A DNA stretch of 64,000 nucleotides, taken from the NCBI RefSeq assembly GCF_003337555.1, contig NZ_QPJK01000007.1, forward strand, positions 320,553-384,552. The letters are read 5' to 3'. The DNA comes from Pseudorhodoferax soli (lineage in GTDB: Bacteria; Pseudomonadota; Gammaproteobacteria; Burkholderiales; Burkholderiaceae_C). Each line of letters opens with the position of its first letter. Positions within the stretch are counted from its first letter, which is position 1. The translations under genes were made by a program, and so were the position numbers. Below the pieces are notes generated by a model that was not told where the DNA came from, did not search any database, and saw only the letters and a list, made by a program, of their open reading frames with translations. Below are positions 36,119 to 43,325 of the stretch, piece after piece.

Positions 36119-36955
36119 TCAGGCCGCGGCGCGCCGGATGCGCTCGGCCGTTTGCAGCAGCAGCTCGCCGTAGCGGCATTCCGCCGCGTGCGCCTTGTCG
36201 TCGGCGGGCGCCCGGTAGCTGATGTTCAGCGCATGCAGCGGGTGCCCGGGCAGCGCCAGCGGCGTTGCCACCGCCATCACACCGCTCCGGTGGTCGCGGC
36301 TGCAGTAGCCGTCGCGGCCGATGGCGGCCAGCGCGCCGCTGATCTCGCGGCGGATGGGCCCCCAGCGGTCGGCGTAGCGCTGTGCCAGCACCGACAGCAT
36401 CTGCTTGCGCGCCGCCGGCGCCAGCCCGGCCAGCCAGGCCTGCCCCAGCGCCGTCTCGGCCATGGGCAGCCGCGTGCCGGCAATGATGTGGCGGAAGATG
36501 CCCAGCTGGCTCTTGCGCACCGAATCGAGGTAGACCACGTCGCAGTCGTCGGCCAGCGCCAGGCCGACATTGATGCGCTGGCCTTCCGAGACTTCGCGCA
36601 TGAACGGCAGCGCCGCCTGCAGCACGGCCGAGCCGCTGCGCACCGCCAGGCCCAGGCCCAGGAACGGCGCGCCGAGCCGGTACAGGCCCGTCGCCGCCTC
36701 GTGGTCGAGGAAGCCCGCCGACACCAGCGTGGCGGCCAGGCGGCTGACGGTGGCGCGCGGGAAGCCCGTGCGCTCGGCCAGTTCGGCATTGCTGAGCGAG
36801 GTGATGCCGGGGCGGAACGCGCGCAGAACCTGCAGGCCCCGCTCCAGCGACTGCACGCCCGGCGTGTCGCGCACGAATACGCCCGACTCGCGCGTGCGGC
36901 GGCGCGAGGACGGAGGAACGGAGCGGGGAGCGTCGGCCGGCATCGAATCCATCAT
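36119..36955 (-). CDS. IclR-family transcriptional regulator
   Basis: 278-residue regulator: disordered, Arg-rich N-terminus (SSRRRTRESGVFVRD), winged helix from about residue 30 (SLERGLQVLRAF, SNAELAERTGFPRATVSRL), and an IclR effector domain (DDCDVVYLDSVRKSQLG, MAETALGQAWLAG). It is convergent with the CaiB gene, 11 bp apart, and likely regulates that operon, perhaps at the palindrome at 31725-31745. Two adjacent ATGs (36955 and 36952) are possible starts; I use the first. A longer frame upstream would run into the next gene's promoter. Confidence 0.88.
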   Translation of the reverse strand: MMDSMPADAPRSVPPSSRRRTRESGVFVRDTPGVQSLERGLQVLRAFRPGITSLSNAELAERTGFPRATVSRLAATLVSAGFLDHEAATGLYRLGAPFLGLGLAVRSGSAVLQAALPFMREVSEGQRINVGLALADDCDVVYLDSVRKSQLGIFRHIIAGTRLPMAETALGQAWLAGLAPAARKQMLSVLAQRYADRWGPIRREISGALAAIGRDGYCSRDHRSGVMAVATPLALPGHPLHALNISYRAPADDKAHAAECRYGELLLQTAERIRRAAA

Positions 36956-37059
36956 ACGGAGCCGCCTGCACACGTGGCACGCGGCATGCTTGCCGGTCCG
37001 CGGCCCGGTGTCATGCCGGTGACCCGCCGGGACGGTCCAATGCCACAAGGGAGAACCAC

Positions 37060-37644
37060 ATGAACAAACTTTCTGCTGCCGCGCTGCTGTGCGGCGCGCT
37101 GCTCGGGGCGAGCGCCCAGGCCGCGCTGGTCCGCGTTGCCTCCGACACGGTCGGCGGCACCTTCCAGTACGACTTCGACGCCGGCATCCAGGTGGGCGCC
37201 GACAGCCGGGCCGACGTGCAGTGGCAGCAGTTCAGCACCACCACGCGCGGGCTGACGGTCGCGTTCCTGAGCTCGGCCACGCTGCTGTCGCTGGGTAGCG
37301 TCAATTTCGACGCCATCACCGAGAGCGTGCTGATGGGCCTGTCCTACAGCACTGCAGACATCCCTGGCCCGCCGGACGCCGCCAGCCCGCTCGGGGTCGG
37401 CGGCGTCTTTGCCGTGAAGACCAACCTGGGCAACTATGCCAAGGCCATCGTGACCGGCTACGCAGCCGGTGCGAACGGCACGGACTTCTACGACCTGCAG
37501 ATGGACTACGCGCTCTACGACGGCCAGCCGGTCGGCCCGATCGGCGAGCTGCCCGAACCCGGGGCACTGGGACTGTTCGCGCTCGGTGCGGGTGCACTGG
37601 GTTGGACACGCCGCCGCAAGCCGGCGCCAGCCAGCCAGCGCTGA
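37060..37644 (+). CDS. PEP-CTERM sorting-domain exported protein
   Basis: 194-residue exported protein of unknown role. It has a Sec signal peptide (MNKLSAAALLCGALLGASAQA) and a C-terminal PEP-CTERM tail: LPEPGALGLFALGAGALGW, then TRRRK near residue 185. That is a Pro-Glu-Pro motif, one hydrophobic helix and a basic end. Such proteins are recognised by exosortase EpsH-type enzymes and usually belong to extracellular polysaccharide or biofilm matrix. No exosortase is in the window. The central domain, rich in Ser, Thr and Gly, is not recognised. Confidence 0.85.
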   Translation: MNKLSAAALLCGALLGASAQAALVRVASDTVGGTFQYDFDAGIQVGADSRADVQWQQFSTTTRGLTVAFLSSATLLSLGSVNFDAITESVLMGLSYSTADIPGPPDAASPLGVGGVFAVKTNLGNYAKAIVTGYAAGANGTDFYDLQMDYALYDGQPVGPIGELPEPGALGLFALGAGALGWTRRRKPAPASQR

Positions 37645-37815
37645 GCCGCAACCCGGCGGCCGCCGCTGCCGTCGGCCCGGCAGGCCCATCGCAGCGCACC
37701 GCTGCCGTCCTCGCGCGCGCCACGTAAACTGCCGCGCCATCACCTTGGCCTGCAGGCCCGGTGCGCCGATGCGCCCGGGACGCGCCGGCCGTTCTGAACG
37801 AAAGAGGACCACCGC

Positions 37816-38853
37816 ATGCGTATCCGCACCCCGCTCGCACTCGCCGCCGGCACCGCCCTGCTCGCCCTCGGCCTGGCCTCGGCCCCCGCCCACGCCGGCA
37901 AGACGCTGGACGCCGTCAAGGCGCGCGGAACCGTCAAGTGCGGCGTGACCAACGGCGTGGCCGGCTTCTCGGCCCCCGACACCCAGGGCAACTGGTCGGG
38001 CCTGGACGTGGACACCTGCCGCGCCATCGCCGCCGCCGTGCTCGGCGATCCGAAGAAGGCCGAGTTCGTGCCGCTGAACTCGCAGCAGCGCTTCGCCGCA
38101 CTGCAGGCCGGCGAGGTCGACATCCTCACGCGCAACACCACCTGGAACATGACGCGCGACGCCTCGCTGGGCCTGCACTTCACCACCGTCAACTACTACG
38201 ACGGCCAGGGCTTCCTGGTGCCCAAGAAGATCAAGGTCACGAGCGCCAAGCAGCTCAAGGGCGCCACCATCTGCACCCAGGCCGGCACCACCAACGAGAA
38301 AAATGTGGCCGAGTGGTCCAAGGCCCAGGGCGTGCCTGTCAAGACCGTCGTGTTCGAGAGCTTCGAGGCCTCCTTCAAGGCCTTCTTCTCGGGCCGCTGC
38401 CAGGCCTTCACGACCGACACCTCCGCGCTCGCCGGCCTGCGCAACAAGGAAGCGCCGAACCCCGACGACTACCTCATCCTCCCCGAGCTGATTTCCAAGG
38501 AGCCGCTGGCTCCGGCCGTCAAGCGCGGCGACGACGAGTGGTTCGCCATCGTCAAGTGGGTGCCCAATGCGCTGATCGAGGCCGAGGAACTCGGCATCAC
38601 GCAGGCCAACATCGACCAGCTGCGCGCCGGCAGCAAGGACCCCGCACAGCAGCGCCTGCTGGGCACCGGCGACGACCTGGGCAAATTGCTGGGGCTGGAC
38701 AAGGACTGGTCCTACCACGCCATCAAGGCAGTGGGCAACCACGGTGAGATGTTCGAGCGCAACGTCGGCCCCAAGTCGGCCCTGCAGCTCCCGCGCGGCG
38801 TCAACAACCTGTGGAACAAGGGCGGCCTGCTGTACGCCATGCCGGTGCGGTGA
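37816..38853 (+). CDS. aapJ: general amino-acid ABC transporter binding protein, AapJ-like
   Basis: 345-residue periplasmic amino-acid receptor. It has signal peptide ending APAHA near residue 27, then GKTLDAVKARGTVKCGVTNG. The AapJ/BztA hallmarks are WSGLDVDTCRAIAAAVLGD, the RNTTWNMTRDASLGLHF ligand segment near residue 106, and the Cys pair in ATICTQAG and FSGRCQAF. A possible -10 of TAAACT type lies about 85 bp upstream. The stop overlaps the GTG of the first permease gene (GTGA). Confidence 0.93.
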   Translation: MRIRTPLALAAGTALLALGLASAPAHAGKTLDAVKARGTVKCGVTNGVAGFSAPDTQGNWSGLDVDTCRAIAAAVLGDPKKAEFVPLNSQQRFAALQAGEVDILTRNTTWNMTRDASLGLHFTTVNYYDGQGFLVPKKIKVTSAKQLKGATICTQAGTTNEKNVAEWSKAQGVPVKTVVFESFEASFKAFFSGRCQAFTTDTSALAGLRNKEAPNPDDYLILPELISKEPLAPAVKRGDDEWFAIVKWVPNALIEAEELGITQANIDQLRAGSKDPAQQRLLGTGDDLGKLLGLDKDWSYHAIKAVGNHGEMFERNVGPKSALQLPRGVNNLWNKGGLLYAMPVR

Positions 38854-39893
38854 GCGCCGCGCCGGGGCGTCCCGAAAGACCTCGCGCAGCGGGGAGCGCG
38901 GGGGCCTTGTCCGCTGCGGCCCGCGTGCCAGCGGCGCTGTGGGCGCTGGTGGTGTTCGCTGCGGTGGCCGCCGCGCTGTGGCTGCTGCGTGCGGTGCCTG
39001 GCGTCGGCAGCCTGTGGGGCTGGCTGGCCGGGCAATTCGGCTTCCTGCAGCAGCCGGCCGGGTTCGGCATCGCCGAGGGCTGGCTGGCCTTCGACTCGGG
39101 TGACAGCTATGCGCGCGCCTTCGCGGCCGGGCTCGTCAACACCGTGCGCGCGGCGGTGCCGGCTGCCGTGCTGGCCGTGGTGCTGGGCACCTTGCTCGGC
39201 ATTGGCCGGCTCACCTCGCACCTGCTCGTGCGCGCGCTCTGCACGGCCTATGTGGAAACGCTGCGCAACGTGCCGCTGCTCGTGCAGCTCCTGATGCTGT
39301 ACTTCGCGCTCACGCACCTGCTGCCCGACTCCACCGAGCCCGTGCAGCTGCTGCCCGGCTGGTGGCTCAGCAAGGGCGGGCTGGCGCTGCCGTGGCCCGT
39401 GCGCGAAGAAGGCGCCTGGTGGCCCAGCCGGCTCGACTGGCCCGAGGCCACCGCCTTCAACGTGATCGGCGGCGCGGCGCTGAGCCCCGAGTACCTCACC
39501 ATCGTGCTGGGCCTGGGGCTCTACACGGCCGCCTTCGTGGCCGAGATCGTGCGCGCCGGCATCGGCTCGGTGGCGGCCGGCCAGAAACTCGCGGCCCAGG
39601 CCCTGGGCATGCAGCCGGGCCAGCAGCTGCGCCTGGTGGTGCTGCCGCAAGCGCTGCGCGTGATCGTGCCGGCGCTGACCAACCAGCTGCTGAGCCTCGT
39701 CAAGAACTCCTCGCTCGCCGTGGCCGTGGGCTACCCAGAACTGGTCTCGGTGGCCAACACCTCGCTGAACTCCACCGGCCGGGCCTTCGAGTGCATCGCC
39801 ATCGTGATGGCGGTGTACCTGGTGCTGTCGCTGTCCATCTCGGGCGCCATGAACGTCTACAACGCCCGCGTGGCGCTGCGGGGGTGGCGGTGA
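38850..39893 (+). CDS. aapQ: amino-acid ABC transporter permease, AapQ-like
   Basis: 347-residue inner-membrane permease with about eight helices, TVRAAVPAAVLAVVLGTLLGIGRL, the AapQ-type long periplasmic insertion, and the EAA loop AAQALGMQPGQQLRLVVLPQA near residue 250 (cut here as AAQALGMQPGQQ). The start is the GTG at 38850-38852, four bases overlapping the AapJ stop. A possible ATG 13 codons further upstream would overlap aapJ more deeply. Confidence 0.9.
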   Translation: MSAAPGRPERPRAAGSAGALSAAARVPAALWALVVFAAVAAALWLLRAVPGVGSLWGWLAGQFGFLQQPAGFGIAEGWLAFDSGDSYARAFAAGLVNTVRAAVPAAVLAVVLGTLLGIGRLTSHLLVRALCTAYVETLRNVPLLVQLLMLYFALTHLLPDSTEPVQLLPGWWLSKGGLALPWPVREEGAWWPSRLDWPEATAFNVIGGAALSPEYLTIVLGLGLYTAAFVAEIVRAGIGSVAAGQKLAAQALGMQPGQQLRLVVLPQALRVIVPALTNQLLSLVKNSSLAVAVGYPELVSVANTSLNSTGRAFECIAIVMAVYLVLSLSISGAMNVYNARVALRGWR

Positions 39894-40939
39894 GCCCGCA
39901 CGCGCCGCCACGCTGGCGGGCTGAGCTGTTCGGCTCGCCCTGGCACACGCTGCTCACGCTGGCGCTGGCCGCGGTGCTCGGCTGGGCCGGTTGGCACGCC
40001 CTCGACTGGGCGCTGCTGCAGGCCATCTTCCGGCCCGATGCCGCGGCCTGCCGGGCGCTGGAGCATGGCGCCTGCTGGGGCGTGGTGGCAGAGAAGTGGC
40101 GGCCGCTGCTGTTCGGCCGCTACCCGTTCGAGGCGCAATGGCGCCCGGCCGTGGCCACGGTGCTGCTGTCGGCCACCACGCTGCTGTCGGCCTGGCCGCG
40201 CAGCTGGCGCTGGTGGCTGGCGCCGCTGTGGCTGGCGGTGCTGGCGCTGACCGTGCTGCTGATGGGCGGCGGTGCGCTGGGCCTGGCCAGCGTGCCCAGC
40301 AACCGCTGGGGCGGGCTGCCGCTGACCATCGGGCTGGCGGTGGTGGGCCTGGCCCTGGCCTTCCCGCTCGCGCTGGTGCTGGCGCTGGCGCGGCGTTCGT
40401 CCTGGCGGGCGGCGCGTGCGCTGTCGGCGGGCACCATCGAACTCGTGCGCGGCGTGCCGCTGATCTCGGTGCTGTTCATGGCCTCCTACCTGCTGCCGCT
40501 GCTGTGGCCGGCCGGCTGGCGGCCCGACGTGCTGCTGCGCGTGCTGGCCGGACTGGCGCTGTTCGTGGCGGCCTACCTGGCCGAGATCATCCGCGGCGGC
40601 CTGCAGGCCGTGCCCAGCGGCCAGGTCGATGCGGCCATGGCCATGGGCTTGTCGCGCTGGCAGGTGCAGCGCCACATCGTGCTGCCGCAGGCGCTGCGCA
40701 TGGTGGTGCCGGCCCTGACCAACAACGCCGTGGGCACGCTCAAGGACACTTCGCTCGTGACCATCGTCGGCCTGTTCGAGCTGACCGGCGCGCTGAGCCT
40801 GGCGCTGGGCGGTGACCCGACATGGCGCCCCTTCTACCTGGAAGGCTACCTGTTCATCGCGCTCGTGTACTGGTGCATGTGCTTCGGCCTGTCGCGCTAC
40901 AGCGCCTGGCTGGAGCGGCGGCTGGCCCAGAAGCCGTGA
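39890..40939 (+). CDS. aapM: amino-acid ABC transporter permease, AapM-like
   Basis: 349-residue permease forming the channel with AapQ. It has about eight helices, TIELVRGVPLISVLFMASYLLPLL, and the EAA loop AAMAMGLSRWQVQRHIVLPQA near residue 245 (cut here as AAMAMGLSRWQVQ). The GTG start at 39890-39892 overlaps the AapQ stop by GTGA. The AapP ATPase that normally completes this operon does not follow. The next gene is a sigma-54 activator on the other strand. Confidence 0.9.
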   Translation: MSPHAPPRWRAELFGSPWHTLLTLALAAVLGWAGWHALDWALLQAIFRPDAAACRALEHGACWGVVAEKWRPLLFGRYPFEAQWRPAVATVLLSATTLLSAWPRSWRWWLAPLWLAVLALTVLLMGGGALGLASVPSNRWGGLPLTIGLAVVGLALAFPLALVLALARRSSWRAARALSAGTIELVRGVPLISVLFMASYLLPLLWPAGWRPDVLLRVLAGLALFVAAYLAEIIRGGLQAVPSGQVDAAMAMGLSRWQVQRHIVLPQALRMVVPALTNNAVGTLKDTSLVTIVGLFELTGALSLALGGDPTWRPFYLEGYLFIALVYWCMCFGLSRYSAWLERRLAQKP

Positions 40940-41152
40940 ACGGATTCATCGCGCCCACGACGGGGTGCGGCGGGTCGCAGGCGTAGGCGCAGGCCGCCGC
41001 GCTGGCTGGTGCCAGGGCAAGGACTGCAACGCCCGCATGCGGCTTGTCGCGCCCCGGCCCGCAGGGCGAGGCCCAGGGCGCAGCCATGGCGCTGGCAGCT
41101 CGCGCTTGCGGGCCTCGCGTGGGCGCGAGGGATTCGTTGACCGCTTCTTGGA

Positions 41153-42754
41153 TCACGCCAGGAGCTTGTAGAGGTAGGAGCGCGAGATGCCGAGCCGCTC
41201 GGCCGCGCGCTTCTTGTTGCCGCCGCAGTCGGCCAGCGTCTTCAGGGCCGCTGTGCGTTCGTGGTCCTTGAGCCGCGCGGGCTCCTCGCGCCGCGGCGCC
41301 GCCTCGGCCTGGGGCACAGCGCCACGGCCGAAGGCCTCCAGCGTGAGCCGCTCGGGCGGCGAGAACACCAGCGCCTCCTCGATGCGGTGGCGCAACTGGC
41401 GCAGGTTGCCGGGCCAGGGCTGGTCCGCCAGATGGCGCGCCACACCGGCGTCGATCTGCGGCACGGCGCGGCGGTTGCGCTGGCAGAAGGCTTCCACGAA
41501 ATGCGCCAGCAGCGCCGGGATGTCCTCCAGCCGATGGCGCAGCGGCGGCACCTGCAGCGTCACGCCGCTGATGCGGTAGAAGAGGTCGTGGCGGAAGGCG
41601 CCGCTGGCGATGAGCGCGCCGATGTCGCGGTGCGTGGCCGACACCAGCCGAAAGCTCAGGCGCTTGGCGGCATGGCTGCCCAGCCGCTCGGCCACGCGCT
41701 CCTCGAGCACGCGCAGGAGCTTGATCTGCACATCCATCGGGATGTCGCCCACCTCGTCGAGGAACAGCGTGCCCTCGTTGGCCATCTCGAACTTGCCGGC
41801 GCGGCCCTGCTTGGCGCTGCCCGTGAAGGCGCCGGCCGCATGGCCGAACAGTTCGGACTCCACCAGGCTGCCGGGCACGGCCGCGAGGTTCAGGCTCACC
41901 AGGGCCTGCCCGGGCCGGCCCAGCGCATGGATGGCGCGCACCACGAGTTCCTTTCCGGTGCCGCTCTCGCCCTGCACGAGCACGGGCACGTCGAGCCGGG
42001 CCACGGCCTGCACTTCCTCGCGCAGGCGCTGCATGGCCTGGCTCTCGCCCACGAGTTCGGCCACCGCGCCGCGGGTTCCGCGCAGGCCGTCGAGCTCGCG
42101 GCGGTAGAACTCCAGCTGCGTGCGCAGCTGCTGCATCTCGGCGGCCATCTGGGCCACCGCCTCGGTGTCGCGGAACATGACCTGGCCCACCGCGCCGATG
42201 ACCTGGCCATCGCGCCGCACCGGCCGCCGGTTCACCACGCGCGTGACGGCATTGCCGAACTCCAGCGGCTGGCCGATCTCGGCCTTGCCCGACGCGACCA
42301 CGGCACGCAGCCGCGAGTTGCGGATCACCTGCTCCACGGGCTTGCCCGCGCCGCCACCCGGCTGCAGGCCCAGGAACTTCTCGTGCACGGGGCTCACGTA
42401 GCGCATGGTGCCGGTGTGGTCGGCCACCGTGATGCCCTGGTAGGGGTCGGAGAGGATCTGCTCGAAGATGTCGAAGGCGAACGGCACGGCCGCGACGAAG
42501 TCCAGCAGCGTGGCGCCCGCGTCGGCCGGGCGCAGCAGCACGATCTCCAGGCCATCGGCACGCAATGCGGTGGCGATGCCCGGCCCCTGTGGCAACGGCA
42601 GTTCGAACAAGGTGCGGTCGCCCGCGCGGGCCAGTGCCGCGGCCAGGGCCCGCTGCACGGCGTCGCCGGCCGCCAGGCCCAGCGCGGCGACCACGGCGCC
42701 ATGGCGCCGCACAAGCACGCCCAGGGGCGCGCTGGAAATCTGTTCTTCAGGCAT
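41153..42754 (-). CDS. sigma-54-dependent transcriptional activator with PAS sensor domain
   Basis: 533-residue enhancer-binding protein. Residues 1-100 are a variable input region. A PAS domain (DPYQGITVADHTGTMRYVSP) spans about 105-215, followed by a coiled-coil linker (EMQQLRTQLEFYRREL). An AAA+ domain at about 240-465 has Walker A GESGTGKE and Walker B TLFLDEVGDIP. The C-terminal Fis-type helix-turn-helix is KRAAERLGISRSYLYKLL. The sigma-54-contact loop reads GAFTGS instead of the usual GAFTGA. It is divergent from the thioesterase-carboxylase operon, which has a -24/-12 promoter, so it is its likely activator. Confidence 0.92.
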   Translation of the reverse strand: MPEEQISSAPLGVLVRRHGAVVAALGLAAGDAVQRALAAALARAGDRTLFELPLPQGPGIATALRADGLEIVLLRPADAGATLLDFVAAVPFAFDIFEQILSDPYQGITVADHTGTMRYVSPVHEKFLGLQPGGGAGKPVEQVIRNSRLRAVVASGKAEIGQPLEFGNAVTRVVNRRPVRRDGQVIGAVGQVMFRDTEAVAQMAAEMQQLRTQLEFYRRELDGLRGTRGAVAELVGESQAMQRLREEVQAVARLDVPVLVQGESGTGKELVVRAIHALGRPGQALVSLNLAAVPGSLVESELFGHAAGAFTGSAKQGRAGKFEMANEGTLFLDEVGDIPMDVQIKLLRVLEERVAERLGSHAAKRLSFRLVSATHRDIGALIASGAFRHDLFYRISGVTLQVPPLRHRLEDIPALLAHFVEAFCQRNRRAVPQIDAGVARHLADQPWPGNLRQLRHRIEEALVFSPPERLTLEAFGRGAVPQAEAAPRREEPARLKDHERTAALKTLADCGGNKKRAAERLGISRSYLYKLLA

Positions 42755-42773
42755 ACACGGAGACACAGCGAGG

Positions 42774-42785
42774 ACAGTGAACTGT
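42774..42785. promoter_or_regulatory. candidate upstream activator site
   Basis: ACAGT-GA-ACTGT, a short dyad about 70 bp upstream of the -24/-12 promoter and just upstream of the activator gene start. The position fits an enhancer site for the sigma-54 activator. The arms are short, so confidence is low. Confidence 0.3.
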
Positions 42786-42840
42786 AGCCATGGAAGACAT
42801 TTTCGCCAGCAACACGGGCGACAGCGCCGCGGGAGACGCC

Positions 42841-42858
42841 TTGGCACGGTCGCTGCAA
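42841..42858 (+). promoter_or_regulatory. sigma-54 (-24/-12) promoter of the carboxylase operon
   Basis: TTGGCACGGTCGCTGCAA has GG at -24 and GC at -12 with exactly ten bases between them, and TGGCAC matches the -24 consensus. The predicted transcription start falls at about 42868, immediately before or at the thioesterase ATG (42869). The first message would then be nearly leaderless, unless translation begins further in. Confidence 0.7.
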
Positions 42859-42868
42859 TACAAGGTGC

Positions 42869-43291
42869 ATGACAAGCACTCCGCCCTCCCCCGATGCGAT
42901 CAGCTACTTCGGCATCGAAGTGCCCTTCATGCAGCACATCGGCCTGCGCCCGCTGCTGCTGGACAGCGACCGCTGCCACACCCTGCTGGCCATGCGGCCC
43001 GACATCGTCAACAGCCGCGGCGACATCCATGGCGGCACGCTCATGAGCGCGTTCGACTTCACGCTGAGCGGGGCAGCGCGCGCGCACGACCCCGAGCGCC
43101 TGGGCGTGATCACCGTGGACATGACCACGCACTTCTACGAGCCCGCACGCACCGACCTCACCGTGATCGGCCGCTGCACGCGGCGCGGCAGGTCGCTGGC
43201 GTTCTGCGAGGGCGAGATCGTCGACACGGCCGGCACCGTGGTGGCGGTCGCGCGCGCCGTCTTCAAGCTGGTCGTGCGCCAGCCCGCCTGA
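42869..43291 (+). CDS. PaaI-type hotdog-fold thioesterase
   Basis: 140-residue acyl-CoA thioesterase. The hotdog core is shown by MQHIGLRPLLLDSDRC, NSRGDIHGGTLMSAFDFTLSGAA (active-site region DIHGGTLMS near residue 52) and GVITVDMTTHFYEPA. It would release CoA from a pathway acyl-CoA or clear dead-end thioesters. It is the first gene of a four-gene operon. The ATG at 42869 lies right at the predicted sigma-54 transcription start. A later Met (near residue 21) cannot be excluded as the true start. Confidence 0.82.
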   Translation: MTSTPPSPDAISYFGIEVPFMQHIGLRPLLLDSDRCHTLLAMRPDIVNSRGDIHGGTLMSAFDFTLSGAARAHDPERLGVITVDMTTHFYEPARTDLTVIGRCTRRGRSLAFCEGEIVDTAGTVVAVARAVFKLVVRQPA

Positions 43292-43325
43292 CACCCATCC
43301 CAACACGACAACACCGGAGACTCCC

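Noticed and set aside
38811-38849. Earlier ATG start for the AapQ-like permease
   Set aside because: It would overlap aapJ by more than 40 bases and add a non-conserved Arg/Pro/Gly stretch. The GTG at 38850 gives the same GTGA coupling as seen at the next junction.
40854-41156. 100-residue minus-strand frame between aapM and the sigma-54 activator
   Set aside because: It overlaps the aapM coding region antisense and has no clear start signal. The apparent signal-like stretch is Ala/Pro bias of the gap.
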